Origin: CATQHP01 sp965205595
Lineage (GTDB): Bacteria > Acidobacteriota > Terriglobia > Bryobacterales > UBA6623
Assembly: GCA_965205595.1 (NCBI GenBank)
Contig: CBDBHI010000062.1
Coordinates: 28,447-92,446 of the forward strand
Length of the DNA: 64,000 nucleotides
Direction of reading: 5' to 3'
This document shows positions 17,171-25,921 of the stretch, one piece after another (the first letter of the stretch is position 1; each line of letters opens with the position of its first letter). A program made the position numbers and the translations under genes. The notes under the pieces were generated by a model. That model was not told the origin of the DNA, ran no database searches, and was given only the letters and a program-made list of their open reading frames with translations.

Positions 17171-18250
17171 CTATCTTCCGAGGCGAATTTTACTGTCGTA
17201 GCCGGTCATCTCCAGGTACCCGACTCCCTCAAGCGGACTGCCGTTTCGAGTGCCCGAGTACCGAACAGCGCCCTCCCAGTAAGTTGGTGTCACCGATTCA
17301 GAGCCCTGTACTTCCTGGCTGTCGAGCAGAGGGCTGCACGCTAGTTCAATTCCAAGCCCGGGCACCTCAATCGTCCACTCAACCGGATATCGGGCGCCGG
17401 TCTCTGGGCTTTGCCACGTCCGGCCAGGCTTGAGCGAAAACTCATCGGCGCTCAAATGCATGCTCGAGCCACTCGCGTTGACGAACGTACCTGAGGAGTA
17501 TGCGTCGACCGTGCCATCCTCAAGCCGCGGGCCGTAAAGCATCAACTCGGTGTTGTCATCAAACTGGATACTCATCCAATCCCAGCCCTGTTGGCTCGGC
17601 CCCATGCTGTCCGTCGAAAACTCATGATCCATCCATGAGACCCCCTCGACTGAGTAAGTCTCACCGCCAATCTCAATTTCTCCTGTTGTGTCCAAACGCG
17701 TAAACGTAATGTAGTGCGACGCGCGGCCCAGACCTTCAGACTTTTGACTAACACCGTTAACGCCGTGGACCACAGGAGGCTTAGCCGGCCGCAGCTCCAA
17801 TCGAATGCCGGCATCATCCGAAACAGCAAACAGCGACTGGCCACCCTCCGCGCCCCACAGCGAGCTCCAATTCCCGTTCCAGATCTGCAATTTTTCGAAG
17901 GAAGCGCCGGCCAGACCCGGCCCCCCCCGATTCAATCGCTCGCTACGAATGAATCGCCCGGATTCGATGTCACTGAGGGCGAAATGCGCGACGTAGAGTT
18001 GATCGACATCCCATGGAGACGTGGCCGGTGCGCTCCGCTCGGTTGCCAACCGAAAGAAAGTAAGCTCATAACCGAAATGGCGACCGCTGTCAGTTTTCAC
18101 ATTTCCGGTGTAGTACCACCACTCGATCTCGTACGTCGGATGTTCGAAGTGGTCTTCAGGAAATCCAAACTCAAATCCGGGCACCGCGCGATCGAATGAC
18201 CATAGAGACCCGGAAAACATCACAATTAGAATGAGCGCTTTATAATTCAT
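17171..18250 (-). CDS. CrtC/AttH lipocalin-like secreted protein
   Basis: 359 residues with a short N-terminal signal (ALILIVMFSGSLWSF) then two lipocalin-like halves: FPEDHFEHPTYEIEWWYYTG, RHFGYELTFFR, VSWMDHEFSTD and GWDWMSIQFDDNTELMLY are the classic signatures of the hydroxyneurosporene synthase (CrtC)/AttH family. Here it is the last gene of an ABC exporter operon (ATPase, fused permease, CrtC-like), the same set as AttEFGH, so a role in handling an exported lipid-like or hydrophobic molecule is more likely than carotenoid hydration. It overlaps the permease gene by four bases. Confidence 0.85.
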   Translation of the reverse strand: MNYKALILIVMFSGSLWSFDRAVPGFEFGFPEDHFEHPTYEIEWWYYTGNVKTDSGRHFGYELTFFRLATERSAPATSPWDVDQLYVAHFALSDIESGRFIRSERLNRGGPGLAGASFEKLQIWNGNWSSLWGAEGGQSLFAVSDDAGIRLELRPAKPPVVHGVNGVSQKSEGLGRASHYITFTRLDTTGEIEIGGETYSVEGVSWMDHEFSTDSMGPSQQGWDWMSIQFDDNTELMLYGPRLEDGTVDAYSSGTFVNASGSSMHLSADEFSLKPGRTWQSPETGARYPVEWTIEVPGLGIELACSPLLDSQEVQGSESVTPTYWEGAVRYSGTRNGSPLEGVGYLEMTGYDSKIRLGR

Positions 18251-20775
18251 TCCTCGTGTACCACATCAGCCGGAATCACACGGGCCGCGAGCGTTGCCAG
18301 ATACAGACCTGCCAGCAAACTAGCAACATAAATACCCGTTAACCCGGCCAGCAGCAGCCCGACAGGCCAGTGAAACTGGATCGTCCAGCCGAACGACTGT
18401 TTGTTGATGACATAGATCAATATGAGCGATAGCCCAAATCCGAGAACGAGGCCGATCACATTCGAGAGGATCCCAAGTAGACCAGCCTGCACGAGCACCA
18501 TCTTCCGAATCTGCGCCGTCGAAGCCCCAACAAATCGCAGCACTCCAATCTCACGACGCCGGTCTATCACAAGCGCCAGCAGCGCCACGGCCATCCCCAA
18601 GATTGCCACCACGACGGCCACGGCCTCGAGCGCATAGGTGATCGCGAAGGTTCGATCGAAAACAGCGATTCCCTGCTCGCGCAACATTCGATTGGTGGCG
18701 ACAAATACGTTGAAATCGCCGGTTGCCTCGACGACCGCTTCTCGCCCCCGCTCAAGATCTACGCCCTCGCTGAGATAGACCGCCAAACTGCTCAGTCGCG
18801 GGTCGGGCAGGTGCTTGAGCAGAACCGCTCGGTCACCAATAATGAAGCCCTGTTCGCCGGAGTAGTCGTAGTACACACCAGCGACGTCAAACTCGACCTC
18901 GCGTCCAGACAGTGGCAGCGTGATCTGACCACCGGCATGGACATCGTGTTTTTGGCTGAAAGGTTCGCTAACGATTACGCTATCTCCACTCGTCAGTGCG
19001 TCCCAGATTTCGACTTCCGAGGGACCTTCAAGAAATCGCGTAGCCGTTCGGCGGCCATGCACATCGACCTCCCCAAATGCCAACGTCGTCGGCAGCGAGT
19101 TGTAGGTAATCCGGTAGGTTCTAAAACGATCTACAGCAAATACTTCATGCGTCGCATTTATACTTTCAGCGACCCGAGAATCCATCGTCTGTGAGCGATC
19201 GCCGCCCCCTCTGCCGGCTGGGCGCACATATAAATCCGCTCCCAGTTGATTGTCCATCCAGACGATCACCGTGTCGCGGAAGCTGCCAACCATAATCCCG
19301 ACGCTGACCATCATCGCCACGGCCGTGGACAGCGCGGCGACCAGCACCGACGTTCGCGCCAACGAGGCAGCCAGCCCACGCGCCGCCAAAAAACTTTCAA
19401 TTCCAAACGGCCTAAGTAGCCAGGCAGCCGTTCGTCGCATCGCGCGATCGGTCGCTGCCGGTACCAGAAACGCCGCCGCCGCAATCAGCAAGAGCGCCGC
19501 CAAATAACCCGCCACGGGGATCCGATTCCAGGCCGGAACAAAGCTCAGCCCGGCGGCGCCAACTACGCAAATTGCGGCATGCAAAGAGTTTCTGCCGCTT
19601 TTATTCCGCGAATGATATTCGATCCGCTCTTGCCCCATCGCCTCAACCGGAGTCACGCCCGACGCCTCGGTCGCCGGCAGCCAAGCTGAAAGAATCGCGA
19701 CGCCCACGCCTGACAGCAGCGCGGCGGCGACGGTCCAGACCGAAAATTCGATCTCGCCCGGCGTGCTGGTGACATAGAGCGAGCTAACCGTAGCGCCCAT
19801 CGACTGCACGGCACCCGTAGCCAAAAACCGGCCGAGTGGCAGTCCGATGGCGCTGCCCACGACCCCAAACATCGCGCCCTCAATCAAAAAAGCGCGGCGA
19901 ACCATCGAGCGCGACGCACCAAGAGCGCGCAGAATCCCTATTTCAGTACGCCGCCGGACCACCGAAACTGCGATCGTGTTGTATATAAGAAACGCTCCAA
20001 CTATCATTGCGATATAGCTCAAGACACGAAGGTTAGAACGAAATGCACCAAGCATTCGGCGGTTCTGATCGGTGCGCGCACCCGATAGGTCGAGAGCTAC
20101 GCCAGCGGGAATCGCAGCGCGCAACGCCTGCTGCCAATCCCCGCGCTCGAGGTCTCCATAGACGTAGATCCTGTCGATTTTGCCCAGCCGATTGAGCAAG
20201 CGTTGTGCGGCCGCTATGTCGATCACCACCAGCCGGCCTTGTGCTCGCTCCTTCGATCCACCCTCATCCAAGACCCCGGCAACTTTCAACTGATGGGCGC
20301 GATCGTTGATCGCCAACCGCATCGTGTCCCCCCGGACGTAGCCCAACGCTCCGCCGACCAAAGCCGCGTTTTCAGAAAAGTACTCGGGCGAGTCATCTCG
20401 CAGCATTCGAGCCGAGCCTTCGGTCACCGGATCGCCGATGAAATCGACCCCAAACAGTGGCACCCGCTCCCCACTGGCCTCGACGACCGCGAAGTCTTCC
20501 ATGCGTGCCGCAAAGCGTATCGGATAGGGCAAGCGCACGAGTTCGCCAATCAGTTCCTCGTCAACGCCACCGATCGCGCTAATCTCATAAACTGCTGGTC
20601 CACTAAGGGTTTCCAGCGAAGACTGAAAGGAACCTGTTGATGCTTCACCAGCCAGATCGATGGCAACGACGACGGCCACCCCAAGCGCCACTGCGAGCGT
20701 AGTCAGCACGGTCCGCAGGCGCTCGCGCGCTAAAGGCCGCCCTATCAACCGAACGATTAGGCGAGCTAAATTCAT
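18247..20775 (-). CDS. ABC transporter permease, FtsX/MacB type, duplicated (AttFG-like)
   Basis: 842 residues built of two FtsX units. Unit 1: N-terminal helix (VLTTLAVALGVAVVVAIDLA), periplasmic MacB_PCD domain, then helices around 250-380. Unit 2 begins near residue 450 and ends with helices including VVVAILGMAVALLALVIDRR and GLLLAGLTGIYVASLLAGLY. The cytosolic coupling helices follow RRRTEIGILRALGAS and RRREIGVLRFVGAS, typical of FtsX. The gene lies three bases after the ATPase gene and overlaps the CrtC-like gene. Works as an export or extraction machine rather than an importer. Confidence 0.9.
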   Translation of the reverse strand: MNLARLIVRLIGRPLARERLRTVLTTLAVALGVAVVVAIDLAGEASTGSFQSSLETLSGPAVYEISAIGGVDEELIGELVRLPYPIRFAARMEDFAVVEASGERVPLFGVDFIGDPVTEGSARMLRDDSPEYFSENAALVGGALGYVRGDTMRLAINDRAHQLKVAGVLDEGGSKERAQGRLVVIDIAAAQRLLNRLGKIDRIYVYGDLERGDWQQALRAAIPAGVALDLSGARTDQNRRMLGAFRSNLRVLSYIAMIVGAFLIYNTIAVSVVRRRTEIGILRALGASRSMVRRAFLIEGAMFGVVGSAIGLPLGRFLATGAVQSMGATVSSLYVTSTPGEIEFSVWTVAAALLSGVGVAILSAWLPATEASGVTPVEAMGQERIEYHSRNKSGRNSLHAAICVVGAAGLSFVPAWNRIPVAGYLAALLLIAAAAFLVPAATDRAMRRTAAWLLRPFGIESFLAARGLAASLARTSVLVAALSTAVAMMVSVGIMVGSFRDTVIVWMDNQLGADLYVRPAGRGGGDRSQTMDSRVAESINATHEVFAVDRFRTYRITYNSLPTTLAFGEVDVHGRRTATRFLEGPSEVEIWDALTSGDSVIVSEPFSQKHDVHAGGQITLPLSGREVEFDVAGVYYDYSGEQGFIIGDRAVLLKHLPDPRLSSLAVYLSEGVDLERGREAVVEATGDFNVFVATNRMLREQGIAVFDRTFAITYALEAVAVVVAILGMAVALLALVIDRRREIGVLRFVGASTAQIRKMVLVQAGLLGILSNVIGLVLGFGLSLILIYVINKQSFGWTIQFHWPVGLLLAGLTGIYVASLLAGLYLATLAARVIPADVVHEE

Positions 20776-20778
20776 CGA

Positions 20779-21459
20779 CTAAGCGGCGTGCGGCGCGCCC
20801 TCAAGTCGGCCATCTCGAAGTGCCAGCACGCGATCGGCGACGGCCGTCGATTCTAGACTGTGAGTCGCCATGATGACCGTCGTTTGCAGCTCTTGCGCAA
20901 TGCGCTGCAGCAGCCGCATCACGATAGCCGCGCTCTCGCTATCAAGATTTCCGATCGGCTCGTCCGCAAGCACGATCGCAGGCGAGTGTATTAGCGCACG
21001 CGCAATTGCTATTCGCTGTTTCTCACCGCCGGAAAGCTGATGCGGCTGACGATCGCCCAGTGCGCCCATTTCGACCAGTTCCAACACCTCGAGTGCTCGA
21101 GCTCTGGCCCGTCCATCACCGGCCAGTTGCAGCGGAAGTTCCACGTTTTCAACAGCCGTCAACGTCGGTAGAAGTTGGAAGAATTGAAAGACAAACCCGA
21201 TGTCGCTTCGGCGAGTCGCAGTGAGTTCAGCGTCCGACATTCCGGTTGTCGATTTGTCGTTGATCTCAACCGTGCCCGACGTAGGAAAATCCATCCCACC
21301 GGCGAGATTCAGAAACGTACTCTTGCCGCAACCACTACGCCCAACTAAAGCAAGAAACTCCCCTCGTGAAACCTCGATTGAAACGTCTCGCAAGCCGGCA
21401 ACCGACTGATCGCCCACAGGGTAGCTCTTCGAGACGCTACTAAATCGCAGAACAGCCAA
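20779..21459 (-). CDS. ABC transporter ATP-binding protein (MacB/LolD/AttE type)
   Basis: 226 residues, complete. Walker A GRSGCGKST, Q-loop in FVFQFFQLLPTLTAVEN, signature LSGGEKQRIAIARAL, Walker B IVLADEP and switch His in MATHSLE. The sequence LLPTLTAVENVELPL is typical for ATPases paired with FtsX/MacB permeases. First gene of the three-gene exporter operon; the 173 bases between its start and the SIS-protein gene stop probably hold the promoter. Confidence 0.92.
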   Translation of the reverse strand: MAVLRFSSVSKSYPVGDQSVAGLRDVSIEVSRGEFLALVGRSGCGKSTFLNLAGGMDFPTSGTVEINDKSTTGMSDAELTATRRSDIGFVFQFFQLLPTLTAVENVELPLQLAGDGRARARALEVLELVEMGALGDRQPHQLSGGEKQRIAIARALIHSPAIVLADEPIGNLDSESAAIVMRLLQRIAQELQTTVIMATHSLESTAVADRVLALRDGRLEGAPHAA

Positions 21460-21632
21460 GCTTCAGGATACCAATCAGCATCGACGCGCAAGCGACCCCC
21501 AATATCTTGTATGGCTAGGCCAGTTCCCCGCCCTAGCAAGCACCCAATAGGTATTTAAACTGGTAATTAGCGAGTGTTTCCCGGGAAACGTCGCCAAATG
21601 AAACGATTCATTATTGAGATTTAGATGCTCGG

Positions 21633-22691
21633 CTAAATCGTCTTCGTGACCTTCGAAAGCATCCGCGGGTGATCTGGGTCCAGCCCCTTGTGCGCGGAAA
21701 GATAAGCCGCAAACAACTGGCAGGGCACGATCAACGGTATCGGCGTCATCAAGTCCTCGGGAAAGCCCCGAACAACAGGAATACTGCCCGCCAGCGGGAT
21801 CGTTTTCGTTGTCCCGAGCGAACGCACAACTTTCGAGGGACCAATCGCTACCGTCTCGGCGCCGGCCACCACCAAACGATCCAACAACGAGCGCGTGCCA
21901 TTATTAGTAGGCCCACCAGGAGTAATTGCAAACACCGGAAAACCCTGCTCTACCAATGCGATAGGGCCATGAGCGAAATCAGCACCTGAGAACCTCTCCG
22001 CGACCACATAGCTGGTTTCCATCATCTTCAAAGCGAACTCAAAGGCGTTAGAATAGTTCAACCCACGCCCCACAACAACGGCGCGCTCCATATATCGATA
22101 GCGCTCCGCGAGCCCACAAACCCGGTCCTTCAGCCTCAACTGCTTAGCGACCAACTCCGGTAACCGAGCGAGCGCCGAGTCCGGTATTGCCGCCCCCAGA
22201 GCCCGAGCGAGTTGGTAGACGGCCAGCAACTGGCCTGTGTAAGTCTTGGTGGCGGCAACGCTCTTCTCCCGCCCCGCTCGAACCGCGAGCACCTCGTCTG
22301 ACAATTTAGCCATCGAGCTCTTCGCTTCATTCGTAATTCCGAGCGTAGTCGCGCCCGCCTTCGCCGCATTTTCTAAATAAAGGTTCGTGTCGGTCGACTC
22401 GCCGGACTGCGAAATCCCAACCACAAGCGATCCCTTCCGGCAGGCGGCCGTGCCATACACAGTAGAAATCGAAGGGGCCGCCAGCGATGTCGGGATCCCA
22501 AGCAATATCTCCAGCAGATAGCGGGCAAACGTCGCCGCGTTGTCGGAAGTACCGCGTGCAACCAGCACGATCGACTCCGGCCTCTCGACCGCGAAGCGGC
22601 GGCTAATCGCCTTCACCTGTTTAGAAGAGCTATCGAGCATCCGAGCCAGCACTTCAGGCTGCTGCTCGATTTCTTTCAACATCATTGACAT
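21633..22691 (-). CDS. SIS-domain sugar isomerase/deaminase (GlmS isomerase-like, GlmD/AgaS type)
   Basis: About 352 residues with two SIS domains: SIVLVARGTSDNAATFARY, then GISQSGESTDTNLYLENAA and VAATKTYTGQLLAVYQLARA; second domain VVVGRGLNYSNAFEFALKM, FAHGPIALVEQGFPVF. This is the C-terminal half of GlmS without the glutaminase, as in glucosamine-6-phosphate deaminase (GlmD) and AgaS-like enzymes. The ATG at 22691 (MSMMLKEIEQQPEVL) is chosen because family members start there; the frame runs 49 codons further upstream into the divergent gene. No sugar transporter is adjacent. Confidence 0.85.
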   Translation of the reverse strand: MSMMLKEIEQQPEVLARMLDSSSKQVKAISRRFAVERPESIVLVARGTSDNAATFARYLLEILLGIPTSLAAPSISTVYGTAACRKGSLVVGISQSGESTDTNLYLENAAKAGATTLGITNEAKSSMAKLSDEVLAVRAGREKSVAATKTYTGQLLAVYQLARALGAAIPDSALARLPELVAKQLRLKDRVCGLAERYRYMERAVVVGRGLNYSNAFEFALKMMETSYVVAERFSGADFAHGPIALVEQGFPVFAITPGGPTNNGTRSLLDRLVVAGAETVAIGPSKVVRSLGTTKTIPLAGSIPVVRGFPEDLMTPIPLIVPCQLFAAYLSAHKGLDPDHPRMLSKVTKTI

Positions 22692-22783
22692 AAAGTTGGT
22701 TCCGTCTCGGTACAGAGCGTCATCGATGATTGTAGACACTTCCGCCAAATGCGCGACGCTTTGTATTAGGGTAGCCTCGAAGA

Positions 22784-23224
22784 ATGCCGCCAGTGCGCCT
22801 GATTCTCCTCGTCCTAGTCGTCGCCATCTTTCCTGCAACCGCCGCCAGCCCAGAAGATGAAATTCAAGCCGTCCTAGATGCCCAAGTCGCCGCCTGGAAC
22901 CGAGACGACCTCGAGGCCTTCATGGCCACCTATGAGCGCTCGCCGGACACGTCATTCGTAAGCGATCGAGTAATAAAGGGTTACGACACGCTACTAGAGC
23001 GATACAAGCAAACATACGGAGCAGAGGGCGCCATGGGCCGGCTAGAGTTCTCCAACCTCGACTTCCGCGTACTGAGCCCGCAAAACACGCTCGTCATCGG
23101 AAGCTTCCAACTGACCAGAGACGCGGCCGGCGGTGGCGACGCAAGCGGAATCTTCTCAATCCTCTGGGCCCAAATCGACGGCGAGTGGAAAATCATCCAC
23201 GACCACACCAGCGCCTCGCACTAA
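22784..23224 (+). CDS. Secreted SnoaL-like/NTF2-fold protein (DUF4440 type)
   Basis: 146 residues: signal peptide (MPPVRLILLVLVVAIFPATA) followed by an NTF2-like domain, with IQAVLDAQVAAWNRDDLEAF and the ending SILWAQIDGEWKIIHDHTS typical of DUF4440/SnoaL-like proteins. Function is not predictable; such proteins bind small ligands or serve as scaffolds. The gene is divergent from the SIS-protein gene with about 90 bases between the chosen starts. Confidence 0.82.
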   Translation: MPPVRLILLVLVVAIFPATAASPEDEIQAVLDAQVAAWNRDDLEAFMATYERSPDTSFVSDRVIKGYDTLLERYKQTYGAEGAMGRLEFSNLDFRVLSPQNTLVIGSFQLTRDAAGGGDASGIFSILWAQIDGEWKIIHDHTSASH

Positions 23225-23233
23225 AAATAGCCG

Positions 23234-24016
23234 TTACGGCTCAAACGGCCAGCGAGCCGTCGTACTGTAGCCCCCGTCAGACGCAATCACCTGCCCGGTA
23301 ACGTAGTCGGCCGCCCTACTCGACAGAAACACTGACAAGCCCGCAATATCATCCGGCGTACCCAATCTCGGATTAGGCTGCGCCCCTTTAAGCCACGTCG
23401 CCATCTCCGGAGGCTGCCACATCGCCCGATTGAGATCAGTAAGGATAAACCCCGGTGCGATGCAGTTCACCTGGATCTCGTGCTCCGCCCACTCCGCCGC
23501 CAGTACACGCGTCAAGCCGGCGAGAGCGCTCTTGGTCATCGCATAGATCGACAGATAAGGCAGCCCGAGCAACGACATCATGCTTCCAATCTGCACAATC
23601 TTTCCGCCCTTCCCACGCGCAATCATCGCCGAGCCGACGCCGCGCGTGAGGCGAACGATCCCGTGCAAGTTCGTCTGCATGATCCGTTCATACTCTTCCG
23701 CCGTGTAGTCTTCAAACCGTTTGCGGATATTCGTGCCCGCCACATTGACCAAAATGTCAGCGTCCGAACAGGCCTCCGCGGCGTTGTCGATCGAACTGTT
23801 ATCGGTGATGTCAAGCGCAAGCGATTCCGCGGAATAACCCTTCTCGACAAGAGCGCCAACCTCTCGGTCAAGCGCGTCTGTGGACCGTGCCGCCAGCACA
23901 GCGTGCGCCCCCTGAGCCGCCGTGGCTTTCGCGATCGCCAGCCCGATTCCGCGGCTAGCCCCAGCAATCAGCGCCTTCTTACCGTTGAGTGAAAACATGG
24001 TTTCGTAGTTCTGCAT
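23234..24016 (-). CDS. Short-chain dehydrogenase/reductase
   Basis: 260 residues from ATG 24016 (254 from ATG 23998). Classical SDR: cofactor motif GASRGIG, NVAGTN (NNAG position), catalytic Ser in GSMMSLLG, YAMTK (Tyr-x-x-x-Lys) and NCIAPGFILTDL. Resembles gluconate 5-dehydrogenase/3-oxoacyl-ACP reductase-like enzymes; the exact substrate is not clear. The frame is open upstream for about 50 codons, but that stretch overlaps the divergent FAD oxidase gene and is unlikely to be translated. Confidence 0.9.
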   Translation of the reverse strand: MQNYETMFSLNGKKALIAGASRGIGLAIAKATAAQGAHAVLAARSTDALDREVGALVEKGYSAESLALDITDNSSIDNAAEACSDADILVNVAGTNIRKRFEDYTAEEYERIMQTNLHGIVRLTRGVGSAMIARGKGGKIVQIGSMMSLLGLPYLSIYAMTKSALAGLTRVLAAEWAEHEIQVNCIAPGFILTDLNRAMWQPPEMATWLKGAQPNPRLGTPDDIAGLSVFLSSRAADYVTGQVIASDGGYSTTARWPFEP

Positions 24017-24062
24017 GCGGACGGATAGTGTACCAACCAGCGAGCAAACCCTCGCCTTCGCT

Positions 24063-25457
24063 ATGGTGATGACGATGCCATCTAAAATCGCAGCCGCCGG
24101 CGCCGTCCGCGACGCGCTGGGAAACCTGCTGGCCGAGCGCCTTTCGACATCTACGTACGACATCGAGAGCCATTCGCACGACGAATCATTTCACCCACCG
24201 GCCGCGCCCGACGCCGTGGCATTTCCCGTCAACAACAAAGAAGTCTCGCAAATTGTCCGCATTTGTGCCGAGCATTCCACGCCAATTATTCCGTTCGGCG
24301 CCGGCACCGCCGTCGAGGGTCACGTGCAGGCTACGTACGGCGGAATTTCAATCGACCTGAGCCGTATGGACAACGTACTCGAGCTCAACGTCGAAGACCT
24401 CGACTGCCGAGTTCAAGCGGGTGTGCGACGCATCGCGCTCAACGAGCAGCTTGAGCGCGAAGGGCTTTGGTTCCCCATCGATCCGGGCGCCGACGCATCT
24501 GTTGGAGGCATGGCGGCAACCGGCGCGTCGGGCACAACTACGGTTCGATACGGCACGATTCGCGAGAACGTGTTGGGGCTAACGGTCGTGCTCGCCGACG
24601 GACAAATCGTGAAAACCGGTGGCCGTGCCCGAAAGTCATCCGCCGGATACGACCTCACCAAGTTAATGCTCGGCTCCGAGGGAACGCTGGGAGTGATCAC
24701 CGAGGTCCAGCTAAAACTGCAGCCACTCCCCGAGGCAGTGTCCGCCGCTGTTTGCGCATTTGAAACCATCGACGGCGCGGTGCAAGCGGCGATTGAGATC
24801 TTGCAATCGGGAATTCCGATAGCTCGCTGTGAACTGCTAGACGCGGTTTCGATGGGCGCCGTCAACGTCTACGCAAAGTTTGACTACGTCGAGAAGCCAA
24901 CGGTATTTTTCGAATTTCACGGCACCGAGCGATCGGTTGCAGAGCAAGCGGAAATGACGGCTGAAATCGTAAAAGAGCACGGCGCGGGCGAATTCCAATG
25001 GTCCACCCATCGCGAGAAACGCGACGAGCTTTGGCACGCGCGACACCACGGTTATTACGCAGTGAAAGCGCTCCGACCGGGTTCGTACGGCTGGGTGAGC
25101 GACGCCTGCGTGCCCGTTTCGAAGCTGGCTGAGTGCATCGTCGAAACCTCGCGCGAAGTCGAAGCCGCCGGGCTAACAGCCCCGATCCTGGGCCACATCG
25201 GCGACGGCAATTTCCACGCCATCTATTTGGTTGATCCGGCTGACAAGCAAGAAATGAGCACAGCGAAAGCTGTCAACGACCGCATGCTCGCGCGCGCCCT
25301 AGCCGTAGGAGGCAGTTGCACCGGAGAGCACGGCGTAGGCTCTGGAAAGATAGAGGCGTTGAGAAATCAGCACGGTCCCGGAGTCGACGTGATGCGAGTG
25401 ATCAAGACAGCGCTAGACCCCCAAAATATCATGAACCCCGGAAAACTCTTCGACTGA
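24063..25457 (+). CDS. FAD-linked oxidase, GlcD/D-lactate dehydrogenase type
   Basis: About 464 residues. FAD_binding_4 domain with IPFGAGTAVEGH and PGADASVGGMAATGASGTTTVRYG (in two adjacent parts), then the FAD-oxidase C-terminal domain with ILGHIGDGNFHAI, GGSCTGEHGVGSGK and the terminal DPQNIMNPGKLF. Oxidises a 2-hydroxyacid such as D-lactate or glycolate and feeds electrons to quinone or cytochrome c. ATG 24063 is chosen among clustered ATGs (24015, 24063, 24069, 24075). It overlaps neither neighbour with this start, and is divergent from the SDR gene. Confidence 0.88.
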   Translation: MVMTMPSKIAAAGAVRDALGNLLAERLSTSTYDIESHSHDESFHPPAAPDAVAFPVNNKEVSQIVRICAEHSTPIIPFGAGTAVEGHVQATYGGISIDLSRMDNVLELNVEDLDCRVQAGVRRIALNEQLEREGLWFPIDPGADASVGGMAATGASGTTTVRYGTIRENVLGLTVVLADGQIVKTGGRARKSSAGYDLTKLMLGSEGTLGVITEVQLKLQPLPEAVSAAVCAFETIDGAVQAAIEILQSGIPIARCELLDAVSMGAVNVYAKFDYVEKPTVFFEFHGTERSVAEQAEMTAEIVKEHGAGEFQWSTHREKRDELWHARHHGYYAVKALRPGSYGWVSDACVPVSKLAECIVETSREVEAAGLTAPILGHIGDGNFHAIYLVDPADKQEMSTAKAVNDRMLARALAVGGSCTGEHGVGSGKIEALRNQHGPGVDVMRVIKTALDPQNIMNPGKLFD

Positions 25458-25921
25458 TACTGAGCAAATGCCACGCATGCCAACGGTGCGACCAAGGCAT
25501 CGACACACAAGAATCGAAGCGCTCGCACCGCTCAACAATCGCACCCGAGAGCGTTTCCACCGAACGCATAGACCGCAGATCCCAGTGAAATTCAGTGGCG
25601 CGACCGTCAGGAAGTGCGGTAGCGCAGGAGAATTCTAGAATACGTTGAATCGGATCCTGCTGATCAGCCCCCTAAAGGACCCGACACAACTGCCGAACGG
25701 GCGCGGCTCCGTTGCGCCCTGACCCGAAACTTGACTTTTCGAGCCGCCAACCGGACTTTCGGGACGGGACTGGCACATGCGATCTCGCAATCTCTCCACC
25801 TTGACGAACCCTCGTGTTGCCTGTCCCCTACCAAGCTGATGACACAGCGAGTTTCTCCCACGAACGATCCGGCCCGCGCCGGTGGCCGCGCTAACTCGAA
25901 ATTCGAACGACCCGCGAAATT
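25458..25921. other. Intergenic region with repeats, no gene seen
   Basis: Between the FAD oxidase and the kinase-propeller gene, which face each other, I see no coding region. It holds one leader and module C repeat (25719-25837). The rest shows nothing I can name. Confidence 0.6.
25719..25837. repeat. Dispersed repeat, leader plus module C, copy 3
   Basis: Leader TGACCCGAAACTTGACTTTT is followed by module C at 25766-25837, ending GTTGCCTGTCCCCTACCAAGC. The IS1111 target here differs at one base (CCTGTCCCCTA). This copy shows that the same leader can precede either module C or the module B palindrome seen at 44840. Confidence 0.8.

Noticed and set aside
17171..18250. CrtC-like gene as a carotenoid hydratase
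   Set aside because: No carotenoid genes nearby; it ends an ABC exporter operon of AttEFGH type.
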